Assembly (NCBI RefSeq): GCF_000346465.2
Contig: NC_034010.1
Span: 16,072,669-16,136,668 of the forward strand
Direction of reading: 5' to 3'
Origin: Prunus persica
Lineage: Eukaryota; Streptophyta; Magnoliopsida; Rosales; Rosaceae
Length of the DNA: 64,000 nt
Part shown: one piece after another, positions 20,376-30,162 of the stretch
Layout: the number at the start of each line of letters is the position of its first letter
How positions within the stretch are numbered: position 1 is the stretch's first letter
Notes under the pieces: generated by a model
The model's input: the letters and a program-made list of their open reading frames with translations, nothing else
The model's database searches: none
Told to the model about the DNA's origin: nothing
Position numbers and translations under genes: made by a program

Positions 20376-21714
20376 TCTAATAACTGAGGAAGGTACTTAA
20401 ATAGTGTAATCATACAACTTCTCTCAACAACCCCTCATATTCAAGTTCTTCCACAACTCACTTCAACAACCCAAGTATCTCACTTATAGAGAATATATAT
20501 TATATATATATATATATATTCTTCCCCAAAATCCATATAAAATATACTCTCGATACCCAAATATGCCAAACCCACAATATATTGCCAAAGCGCTATACAA
20601 ACATCAAATTCAACTCATGAATATAATATATTCAATAAACCATTAAAAACATTATGCATAAATCTTTCATCAATAAAACCATGCATATGATTGAAAACAA
20701 ATTCCACTCACAAATACTCCCACACTGCCTGACCATGAGAGGGTCCTGCCTACTGAGTACGTGCAGTCGGAACACCTATTTCGAGATACGAACCCTTAAT
20801 TAATATAAAATTACTTCGAAGCGGAAATCACAAATTAAATACTTAAATCCCCAAATTCCCAGTACGTGCACGTTGAAGGAGGTATCCTAAGGTCCGATTA
20901 CAGGTTTAGGAATCGTTCACGATTATACTGTTATCGCTAACCCACAAACTTTGCATTATTGAATCAGAACATCCGAGGCTCCGATTCATAATCCGTGAAG
21001 TCCTACACGGTCCTAGGAATACCTAGAACAACATATTTTAATTGGAAAAAGATCTAAAGGTCAGAACCTATCGAACCCGGATAACGCACAATATGCGAAA
21101 ATCCATTCGATAGTCAAACGACGCCCGAATTGAGATCCGCAAAATCCTATGCACTCGTGACAACCTAAGGATCTCATTGGGTCAAATTGCAACTTCACCA
21201 GCCTCGCCCACGCGCCGTCACTCGCCGGCAGCGCGTGGGTGTGTAGAGTAAATTCCAGTGACCGAAAAACTCCACACCCGAGCTCACCCTTCCTATCCTA
21301 GCTTCTACTCAAGGTCAGGATCACTTCATTCAACTACGGGAAGGTCCAATTCGGATGGCAACTGGCCGGAATTTCACTTTGAAATCCGGGCAAAACCTAG
21401 GTTTACAAAATCAGTTTCTACCCAGCAAATCAATCCAAACCTATGCATCAGTCAGCTAGAACTCAGAAAAAGAGGAAGAAACCTCACCTCAATCACCGGG
21501 TTTGGGCGGCGCGACGATGGAAAGTCTCCAGTTTGAACCAGTCAAGATCGTCGGCGATTCTCGAGTTTTCTGACTGGGAGACTGGGTGATTCTGGTTCGG
21601 GGCTTCACGACGAGTCGAACGGGACCGTTCTCGAGGGCTGGGGTGGTCGGATGTGGCGGCGGTGCGGTGGTTTTCGTCTCGGTGAACAGTAACGGGGAGG
21701 GGGAGGTCGCGCGC

Positions 21715-21718
<4 letters not shown>

Positions 21719-21767
<49 letters not shown>

Positions 21768-21770
21768 TAA
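21719..21770 (+). repeat. (GA)n microsatellite in the 5' LTR
   Basis: About 25 near-perfect GA units lie here with one AAAG interruption. The matching place in the 3' LTR (14207-14222) has only about five units, so the tract expanded after insertion or contracted in the other LTR. Confidence 0.9.
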
Positions 21771-22052
21771 AAATGAAAAATCAGATTTTTACTCTAACTC
21801 TTTTCGAAATAAATACAGTTTTGCCACTGATAATGTTTTGATCGCCAAATCTTCATTACAACTCCGTTTCAAGCCTACCGCGTGTCTACGAATTCGTCTC
21901 AATACAACCTACCCAAAAATACCAGTCATGGTCCCAAAATCCTTCCATATAAGAAAATGACCAATTTACCCCTACCCCAAGGGTAAATTCATAATTTCAC
22001 TTTAAATCAATTAAAATAGACATTAAATTTGGAGTCGGGGTGTTACACCAAA

Positions 22053-23466
22053 AGCCTTCTAAGGCTCGAAATAGATTAAAGCTCTACCAAACTCGAACAT
22101 TGGTATCGATTTATATTTGAAACTTGACAGTTGAAGGTGTCGATAGTCCAATCCAGCACAGACACATCCAATCCAGCCCGGATCAAAAGTAGTTATCCAG
22201 GCAGAAATTGAAGTCCAACGCTCTTTTGTCTCTTTTAGAGTTGATCTTTCCTTTTTAAGCTTTGTAAAGGACAGTTCTGCCTAAAAAGTCCACTTTCTTA
22301 TCATTTATTCTGACTAGAACTACCAGTTTTGTACTGTGAAAAATTGTGATGTCTTCACCAGTCTAAGGCAAGAAAAGAATTTACTTGGGAGATATTCCTC
22401 ACTCAAATTCACAAAAGCTTGTTTAGAAATCAGTAACTTGGGGCGCAAGTTATCCATTTTTAAAGAAGTCTGCTAGGATTTTTTATTGCTAGCAGTGGCA
22501 CGCTCGCACACAAAAGAAAGTTGACTTGTTTACCATTCAATGGTTTTCAAGACAATGGAGAACTTTACCATACCTTCACAGGAACAAATTAGAAACAGGT
22601 GAACAACGACCCGTTAAGATAACGGGTGCTTAATGGGTTCACCCGTTATCAACCCGACCCGATAAGGCCAACCTAAATATGCTGATATTTTCACGCGAAT
22701 TCGTGTCGTGTTAGCAAATCATGTGCAATATTTCCGGGTCTATAACCGATGAGCACAAAACCCCTTTTTGTTAATTTTTCGTCCAAAGATTGATGATTTT
22801 ATATGAAAATTTTCTCCAAATAACAAAGTTAGCCTTTGAGATTAGCTTGCACATACACTTATTAAGGTTAATTTTGCCATTTGCACAAGTTCTTTTTATG
22901 TGAAATCATCAATTTTTTAATAAACAATCAATAAAAATGGGTGTGAAAACAATTTGAAACCTTAACGGGTTGTTGTGTAATTTTTGAAACCTAAGAGAGT
23001 TTTATGTAAACACCGAAAATCTCATAAAGGTGTTAGTGTAAATAACTCTTCTCAATATTGCACAGATTTTAAATTCGAATCCACTAGTCAATCCAAAAAA
23101 AAAAAAATTCCCAGTTAATGCAAATATTGTATATACAAATTTTAATTATTTGACATTTTCATAATTCATTAATTGGTCAAGGAGCCAAACTCGGCCAATT
23201 GAAGGGGTTGATTTCCAGCTAAAGATAAAGAAAAGGGAGTGGCGATGTATTGTAGCCGCAGCTTTAAGTTTTGGCTTGGGTGGGTCGGGGAAAGGTTCGG
23301 GGGTTTAAGCAAGAACAGAAAAATATCTAAGCAAGTACCTGAAGCTGAAAGGGACGAAAAGGGCACTTTAAACCAGTGAAAAATCTCGTCCTCAATCTCC
23401 AGAGCTTGTTGGTTTTTTTATTGCAGAGTCTCTGTCTCTCTCCCCAACCAATAGCTACAACAACAA
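22053..23466. other. Intergenic DNA: continuation of the Tekay target, ACGGGT cluster, XPT promoter side
   Basis: From 22053 to about 22580 the leader-like sequence interrupted by Tekay continues. At 22607-22745 a second ACGGGT/ACCCGTT cluster (GACCCGTTAAGATAACGGGT and related) resembles the one at 10055-10215. The last 300 bases are AT-rich and lead into the XPT 5' UTR, which has a CT-rich tract at 23427-23443. I see no convincing TATA box for XPT. Confidence 0.4.
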
Positions 23467-24807
23467 ATGCTTACCTTGAATCTAAGTTGTCCTGCTTCCA
23501 CTGTCACTTTCCCCCAATCCGGACATCAACACCCCATTAATGCCTCCTCTTCACTTCTCAATCCGAATCTTCTCAACCGAATCCAAATCCAGAGAACCCT
23601 ACACACCTCATTTCCTCTGCTCCACAAACCCACCTCTCCCAAACTTGAAGCATCCACCAAAGTCTCAAGCTTTAGCAGAATTTATGGCCACCCAATTGGA
23701 ATTTCTTCAAAACCCATATCTCAGGTCCAAGATTGGGGCTCAAAGATCAGTCAATTGAACAAAACCTGTGGATTCCCATCTGGGTTTTCTTCCAAACCCA
23801 GATTCCAAATCCCCAAAGCTGCATCTGAGGCCAATCCAGAACGAGGAGAAAGTGAAGCTGCAGTTTCAAAGCCCAAGGCCACAACCGCCCAGCTTGCACT
23901 TATTTTTGGGCTCTGGTACTTCCAGAACATTGTCTTTAACATTTACAACAAGAAGATATTAAATATTTTCCCATTTCCATGGCTTCTTGCTTCTTTTCAG
24001 CTCTTTGCTGGGTCTGTTTGGATGTTGGCTCTCTGGTCTTTGAAGCTCCAACCATGCCCCAAAATATCAAAACCATTCATAGTTGCACTCCTTGGACCTG
24101 CATTGTTCCACACAATAGGCCACATCTCAGCATGTGTCTCATTCTCTAAGGTGGCTGTTTCTTTCACCCATGTAATCAAATCTTCAGAGCCTGTTTTCTC
24201 GGTTGTCTTTTCGTCGTTCGTAGGCGATTCGTACCCTTTACAGGTCTGGCTTTCAATCCTCCCTATTGTCTTGGGTTGTTCTCTAGCTGCAATTACTGAG
24301 GTGTCATTCAATTTCCAAGGCCTGTGGGGTGCGTTGATTAGCAATGTTGGGTTTGTGTTGAGAAATATTTACTCAAAACGCAGTTTACAGAACTTCAAGG
24401 AGGTAGATGGGTTGAATTTGTATGGTTGGATCACCATACTTTCACTCCTCTATCTGTTTCCTGTTGCTATTTTTGTTGAAGGGTCTCAATGGGTTCAAGG
24501 GTATCACAGAGCTATTGCAACTGTAGGAAAACCATCCACATTTTATATATGGGTGTTGTTATCTGGAGTGTTTTACCATCTCTATAACCAGTCGTCTTAT
24601 CAGGCTCTTGATGAAATTAGCCCCTTGACATTTTCAGTTGGAAACACAATGAAGAGAGTGGTGGTAATTGTATCTACTGTGTTGGTGTTCAGAAATCCAG
24701 TTAGACCTCTTAATGCACTTGGATCCGCCCTTGCGATATTTGGGACTTTCCTGTATTCACAGGCAACAGCATCTAAAAAGCAAAAGGGCGGTGAAAAGAA
24801 GAATTGA
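23467..24807 (+). CDS. XPT: XPT, plastid xylulose-5-phosphate/phosphate translocator
   Basis: This carrier of the inner plastid envelope exchanges pentose and triose phosphates for inorganic phosphate, linking the cytosolic and plastid pentose phosphate pathways. The 446-residue frame is intronless, as in Arabidopsis XPT. Residues 1 to about 110 are rich in Ser, Pro, Asn and Lys and look like a chloroplast transit peptide. From about 135 the triose-phosphate transporter fold follows with many hydrophobic helices. Diagnostic stretches include FGLWYFQNIVFNIYNKK, HVIKSSEPVFSVV, NVGFVLRNIYSKRSLQ, YHLYNQSSYQALDEISP and the conserved Lys/Arg motif MKRVVVIVSTVLVFRNPV. The C-terminus is Lys-rich. GPT-type translocators are the closest alternative, but the motifs and lack of introns favour XPT. 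It is head-to-head with AUG7. Confidence 0.95.
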   Translation: MLTLNLSCPASTVTFPQSGHQHPINASSSLLNPNLLNRIQIQRTLHTSFPLLHKPTSPKLEASTKVSSFSRIYGHPIGISSKPISQVQDWGSKISQLNKTCGFPSGFSSKPRFQIPKAASEANPERGESEAAVSKPKATTAQLALIFGLWYFQNIVFNIYNKKILNIFPFPWLLASFQLFAGSVWMLALWSLKLQPCPKISKPFIVALLGPALFHTIGHISACVSFSKVAVSFTHVIKSSEPVFSVVFSSFVGDSYPLQVWLSILPIVLGCSLAAITEVSFNFQGLWGALISNVGFVLRNIYSKRSLQNFKEVDGLNLYGWITILSLLYLFPVAIFVEGSQWVQGYHRAIATVGKPSTFYIWVLLSGVFYHLYNQSSYQALDEISPLTFSVGNTMKRVVVIVSTVLVFRNPVRPLNALGSALAIFGTFLYSQATASKKQKGGEKKN

Positions 24808-25599
24808 ACATAGTTTTTACTTGGTCTGCTTCAAGTGTATTATTCTTTGATCTGGTAAAATTTGTGATTTGCTCTGGTTTATTCCACAGCTATCAAGGTT
24901 TAGTAATGTCCAAGGTTTTATTTCATGATATCTTCTCTTTGATTTTTATCTTCATTTCTCTGTGTATTAATGGTAAATTTCACTAGGATTGATTAGGCCT
25001 TTCTTCTCCCTATTTCACTTGTTACATGCTTGTTGCTTGCTAAGTTGTGTCTGAATTTTTTAGTTTTTGTGTTTATTTGTGCCTACATACCTAAGAAGCT
25101 AAGTGCAAAGTTCTGTTTGGTTATACGTATGGAGAAGGTCATTTTTTTTGTTGAATTTCGAGTTCAATTTTATTTTTTGGATCAATTCAGTTTGATCTTT
25201 TTCACTAAATGCAATTGAAAATACTCGAAATGCATGTTGTCCTGCTTTACTATGAAGAGGATTCTCTATGGTACAAGTCAAATTTTAACTTAGAAAGAAC
25301 AATGGCAGGAAAATTACGAAACTAAATACAAGAGTGATCATAATAATGACCCAAATTAGCTAAATTGTCAGCAACTGTATTAGCCCACCAGTAACCTGCT
25401 CTTTTTGCGTGCTTGTTATTTCCTGATATACGGATTTGGGTACTATCAGATTTTTTTTATATACTTCATATACTAAAATTTCAACAGGTAAGAGTGTGCC
25501 ACATCTTTAATGACCCTCACCATTCATAAATCCAGATTTTTCTTAAACTTGGGGGAAAGGTCGTCATAGATGTGGCACTATTGGAATTTTTTGATGAAT
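24808..25599. other. XPT 3' UTR and AT-rich spacer
   Basis: The start of this stretch must contain the XPT 3' UTR. T-rich sequence follows. I see no gene or recognisable element before the SINE. Confidence 0.45.
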
Positions 25600-25614
25600 T
25601 AAACAAGAAGAGTG

Positions 25615-25719
25615 GAAGCAAGGGACATGTAGCTCAAATAGTTAAGAGCAGTTTTTCCTGTATTGGAAGTTCTGTGTTCGAATTCGACCTTTCCAATATC
25701 ACTTGTGCCAAAAACAAAA
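25615..25719 (+). mobile_element. Short tRNA-derived SINE with 15-bp target duplication
   Basis: Box A-like TGTAGCTCAAATAGTTAAGAG (about 25628-25648) and box B-like GTGTTCGAATTCGACC (about 25674-25689) lie at the spacing of a tRNA gene. The unit ends in an A-rich tail (AAAAACAAAA). The perfect direct repeat TAAACAAGAAGAGTG flanks it at 25600-25614 and 25720-25734. There is no acceptor stem and no tRNA fold, so this is a SINE and not a tRNA gene. Confidence 0.82.
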
Positions 25720-26425
25720 TAAACAAGAAGAGTGAAAAATTAGAAATTGGAAATGATTAAAGAATACAATTTTATATTATAGAACCATAGATATCATAAT
25801 CCCCATGGGATTAGTTTGTCAGACCAGCCGTTACAAATATGCAAATTAACAACACAGGTCAATAAAGAAAGAAACGAAGACTTCTCAGCAAAAAGGAAAG
25901 CAAAATTGCCAGAAAGAATTGGAGGGAAAATTAGACTATGTTATTTCAAATTTTAGGAAATACATATATAAAATAGGAATATATGAACGTACAGTCTTAC
26001 CAAAAACAAATTAGCACAGTTCTTAAACCGAGCTGAGCTTTTTTCAAAATGGGTTTCAAATATCTTGGCTTTAGGCATTGTTGTGAATATGCCTAAGAGC
26101 TGTCGATTTCATAAGAAATGCCTAAATTCTTCATGTCATAAGGCCTGCCCAACAGATGGGTTTACTGTTTATGTCTATCGACAAACTTTCATGGATAGGT
26201 TTCATTGTGTTTCACCCTTGTGGATTATTTCTAATAAGGTTTTTTTAATCTACAAGTGCATATAATTCTGAAGTTCTGTGAAATTCTTTGCAACTTTCCA
26301 TTACCTTTAAAATTCGTGATCTCTTTTTTATCATAAGATTTTTTCTGTGTTTTGTCTGTACTGTTGGGTATCTTTTCATCAGTATTATGATTGTTTTTAC
26401 AGATAATTTCTTTGTTAATTTCCAG

Positions 26426-27220
26426 TTGATGCAGTGGGAGACCTACCCACATCAAATCCCGTGATTGAACTAGAAGGGGATGAATTTTGGCCACTTTCTG
26501 GGAAACCCTTTTTTGATGTGGTTCTCACGAAAACAACTATCAAACCCATGTACCAACTAGTAATTATACCCTAATTTCCCATGTTTAAATGGTGGTGAGA
26601 CTTCCTCCTATGTCAATTTCTTAACTATTGGTGTTAGTCTACATGATCATAGTTGCCAATTTTATCACATAATCAAATTGGAATGAAGTAACAATTTGTT
26701 TGATGAGCGTAATGTATGGGCAATTTGCATATACTTCTTAGTTTTAAATTATGGGTTGGCTTGTTCAAGTGAAAAATAATCTGGCTACTGCTGAAACTTT
26801 CTTTTTCTTTGCAATTGTAGGCAACAATGTTGTGCATTGCTAATTCTTTAATTTGGGATTATCAATTTCATCACTTTAATTAGTCTAATTCGTTGAAATA
26901 ATCATTTGTTCGAGCAGGTGGTCCCAGGCAAATTTAATGCAACACTACCTTCCTGTTCAATCCATACGGTTCTTGCATTTCGGGGCAAGAACTGGGAGAT
27001 AATATATCATGAATCATCCAGTTGTAAAAGACTTGATAACTGGAGACCATTTGCCATTGACAACAATTTGAAGGTTGGAGGTGCATGTGTGTTTGAACAA
27101 CTAGAGTGCAGCAGTACTAGGCTAGTATTTAGAGTCCAAATTCTCAGAGGTGACATCCCATCTGAATTTCTAGACAAGCTCAATGGTGATAATGTAGATG
27201 CACCAATTGTTCTTGAATAG
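26426..27220 (+). pseudogene. B3-domain gene fragment (two exons visible)
   Basis: B3 domains bind DNA in plant transcription regulators. The first visible exon (26426-26559) reads GDEFWPLSGKPFFDVVLTKT and ends KPMYQL. A GT-AG intron follows, and the second exon (26918-27220) starts VVPGKFNATLPSCSIHTV and runs through NWEIIYH, WRPFAIDNNLKVG and CVFEQLE to a TAG. Together they form one complete B3 domain of about 105 residues. The splice phase agrees (CTA|GTAATT ... GCAG|GTG). The first exon begins with a 3' splice site (TTTCCAG), so an upstream exon is needed, and I found none within several hundred bases. It may be a truncated copy or a gene with a distant first exon. Confidence 0.75.
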
Positions 27221-27690
27221 TATATGCCGTATTGTCTTTTAATGGATGTTGTCAATTTTCTAAATGAGATTACTTTCAAGAGCTAATATGATTTGAATTT
27301 GGTGAACTCTAGCATAGGCTATTAAGGATAATTGTATGATTTTGAGTCCATATGTTCCAGTGTAGGAGTTATGGTGTCATTTGACATGATACTTTAGTAA
27401 GATGAGTATCTATTAGTGTTCAGATACCTTTAAAAACGTAATTTAGTAGTGTACTTTCTAACAATCCTCCTTAATAATTTCTTATCATTCAACTTACACA
27501 TGCTGCTCAAAATGCATCAAATAACCTGGGGAATGATTTATGAAGGTCTCATAATATATACTATAGTAACTGTACTGTCTGTTTTCTAATGAGTGGGATT
27601 CAAAGCAAAAAACCTGAAAAGATAGAGACTTTACTTACCAGTTTGTTTGTGCTAGATGTGGGAGCCAACAAGCAAGGGAGAGCCACAGAG
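27221..27690. other. Spacer after the B3 fragment
   Basis: AT-rich sequence with no gene or clear repeat. It probably includes the 3' UTR of the B3 gene if that is transcribed. Confidence 0.4.
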
Positions 27691-28070
27691 AGAGCATCTA
27701 CAATCATGCTCTCTATTTTTTAGTTAAAATTTAGTTAAAAACATTAGAAAGCTAGTTTAGGAGTTCTCTATAAAATTTCAACTCCAACCATACTCCCTAA
27801 TTTAAAGAGTCATAAATGTTTTTAATAAATTTTAATTCAATTTTTGAATAAAGTGTAGACATAAAAGCAATAATAAAAAATAGTTGGCATTAAATAAATG
27901 TTTAAAATAATATTAAATATAGAAGCATTTAATAGGGAGTCACTAGGAGTACTTTCTCTCTCCTCAGATTTAGGAGCTGAATAGAGAGCATGGTTGGAGG
28001 TGGGTTTTTTCAATTCATTCCTAAATTTTAGCTAAGGAGGTGGTTTAGGGAGCCCATTGTGGATGCTCTA
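27691..28070. mobile_element. MITE of about 380 bp
   Basis: The left end AGAGCATCTACAATCATGCT (27691-27710) pairs with the right end, whose reverse complement is AGAGCATCCACAATGGGCT (28051-28069). A second inverted pair lies inside: CTCCAACCATACTCCCTAA (27781-27799) against GAGAGCATGGTTGGAG (27981-27996). There is no coding capacity. Ends of the GAGCATC(T/C)ACAATG kind are common in plant MITEs. I could not define the target duplication with certainty. Confidence 0.7.
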
Positions 28071-28470
28071 AGGGCGGTAAGGATAAGTCAATTATATTTG
28101 CAAAACACAATGAGGAAGGTTGATATGGTAGAGTACAATAATATGCAAGATATATGTCATCCAGTCCAATATGCAGAAATCAAATCCCAAAATTCTTCAC
28201 AAATGTATTAGTTTAACAATTCTTGACAATTCTTGAGATTTGAATATGTTATGTGAGGCTAAATCTATGATATAATAATTCCAGTATCTTTATATCTAAA
28301 TAAATTCTATTTAAGCATCCCAATGGCATTAGAAATGCAAAATCATGTCCAAACTCCACTCTATATAAAAGACAGGGATTTAATTGACAACCATTTCACC
28401 ATACCTTGATTCATACAAATCCAAATAAACAAAGGAGCCAAACAAAATATACATTTCCATGTCCAAATTA
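28071..28470. other. Sequence left of the MULE insertion
   Basis: AT-rich with no clear gene on its own. Before the MULE inserted it was continuous with 43916 onward, where a minus-strand reading frame reaches the insertion point, so part of this stretch may be a disrupted gene fragment. Confidence 0.35.
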
Positions 28471-28479
28471 ATAAGTTTT

Positions 28480-28608
28480 GGGAAATATGCTGATATAATC
28501 ACTTTTTATAAGTGATATTCTGAAATAATCAGGTTACAAATTGTGTTCTGATATAATCACTTTTGAACGTGAAATGACCAAACTGCCCTCCATATAAAAG
28601 CACATGTA
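28480..28608 (+). repeat. Left terminal inverted repeat of the MULE
   Basis: The 129 bases match the reverse complement of 43778-43906 with three substitutions, all in the stretch 28506-28519. The repeat contains TGATATAATCACTTTT twice (near 28490 and 28549), possible transposase binding sites. Confidence 0.95.
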
Positions 28609-30162
28609 TTGGGGAGTTATTGGCCTTTGATTGGCGACCTAACGCACCTGGCTTCTCTCCCTTTCTCAGCGCTCAGTCACGGTTCTCTTCCTCTGTCGGC
28701 GGTTTCTGTGTCCATCGACCACCACCACTCTATTTCTTCCTCTGTCACGAAAACCTAAGCAGCACTCTGTCGTTCTCTCTCTGCAGTCAATGTTAGGGTT
28801 TGGTGAGGGGGCTCTTGACGGTGAGAGAGAGGGTTTAATCGTTAAATGCTCTCTCCCTTAAATGATGTCTCAGTTCCCTCTAAGTTCGAGTCTTGAATCG
28901 ACGTCGTTCTCTTCTTCTCTGCTCCTTCAGGGCCTAAAAAAACCCTAAATTTTGGTTTCGGTTAGGACTTTGTTCACAAACGTCCTCCTCCTTCTCAATC
29001 CTGTGAGAGTCGGTTAGGACAAAAGTCGCGATTTGTTGTAGGTGTTGCTGGGATTTCGAATTCGGTTCTGTGCAGAGAAGGAGTGATTCTAAGGTGGGTT
29101 TTGTATTTGTTATTGACTAGTTTGTGTTTTTGTATGGTTATCATTTGAGAAGGATAATTTCACTAACCTCTGACTGAATTTGTGAAGTTTAGTAATTAGA
29201 GAGATTGCAATAATAATGTAATTTAACTGTGAAGTAGATCATGCTGGGATGAAACTTGTATTGGTGTATTGATTTTGCTCTATGGACGATGCAGTGCCTC
29301 AAATTGCTATTTGTCATATAGGATTCGTTCGTTTGTGATGCTTGTTTTCACTTCCATTTTATGAGTCATATTTAGTGTGGGAAATTATTCTGGTGGCAAG
29401 GGCTATTCCATTATAACACACCATTACCTCAGTAGGCCCTGAATTAGGTGTTGAGTAATAATGCACGAGTAAATTTGTTGGTATCATTGGTGTTTCAGCA
29501 CGTAGTAGCATATTTTGCACCCTTCCAGTGTTAATGGTTAATTATGTGATTTTGAAATACTAAAGTTAGTTGGCGTGGAAATTTTCTGTTCCCTGTGGTA
29601 TAAAACCTGCTAAATTGTGTTGTTATTCCTTGCTTGCAGCTTGTGATATATGTCTGAAAATGGTATTTTATGGGGCTTTAGTATCTGTTTAGAAATTGCA
29701 TGTTCATCCATCTAGGTTTGGCAGTTGCAGTTGCAGTAACATTTTGACGTGTCTAGTTTGCACACAGAGTCCATAACTGTGAATACTGATGTTCCATGTG
29801 TGGTACTGTATTGCATATGAGTAGATTTTAGTAGGCATTGATGCATTTGGAGTAATTCTTGTAGCCATTTCGCCCAAACCCTGTATGAAGTGGATCCGTG
29901 GTTGATGAAATTGTTTTCAGACTTGGGTGGTATTTGGTTTTTTGATGGAATGGGATGTACATTTGGCATAAGGGAATGTAGATAAGAGGAGAGTGTGGAG
30001 AGAGTTGGAGAGTAGAAAAGAGGCTTAAAAACATTTATGGTTTTGTCATATGTATATACATATATCAAAATGGGTTGAAAGTATTAGTTTGAGTAATGTA
30101 CGTATGAAATATGGGTAACCAATGATCCATATGTATGATGTTGTTGTGCAGGGAACTTGAGA
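28609..30162 (+). promoter_or_regulatory. Promoter and 5' leader region of the ULP1 gene in the MULE
   Basis: The first 500 bases contain CT-rich stretches (28650-28790) that look like a transcribed leader. A 3' splice site (TTGTTGTGCAG, ending at 30151) comes just before the start codon, which suggests a 5' UTR intron. No coding exon was found here. Confidence 0.4.

Larger units (their letters stand above)
12604..22047 (-). mobile_element. Ty3/gypsy chromovirus (Tekay-type), complete with LTRs
   Basis: The element spans 9444 bp and is flanked by the 5-bp target duplication CCAAA (12599-12603 and 22048-22052). It is transcribed on the minus strand: 5' LTR 22047-19310, tRNA-Met primer site, gag, protease, reverse transcriptase, RNase H, integrase, chromodomain, polypurine tract, 3' LTR 14504-12604. 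Domain order and a C-terminal chromodomain place it in the chromoviruses; the Tekay label is by resemblance. Several stops and frameshifts make it non-autonomous today. Confidence 0.93.
19310..22047 (-). repeat. 5' LTR of the Tekay element (full length)
   Basis: Minus strand: starts TGTAACACCCC at 22047 and ends GGTCCTGTCA at 19310, 2738 bp. It contains a block of about 820 bp (about 19956-20777) that the 3' LTR lacks, including a hairpin array and two TATA-rich alternating tracts (19950-19980 and 20497-20520). It also carries a long GA microsatellite at 21719-21770 where the 3' LTR has only a few units. Confidence 0.93.

Noticed and set aside
23169..23366. A small minus-strand gene upstream of XPT
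   Set aside because: It overlaps the XPT promoter and leader side, has low-complexity composition and no recognisable motif.
25628..25692. A tRNA gene, because of box A and box B-like motifs
   Set aside because: No acceptor stem pairing or complete cloverleaf, and the unit has a tail and a target duplication; it fits a SINE.
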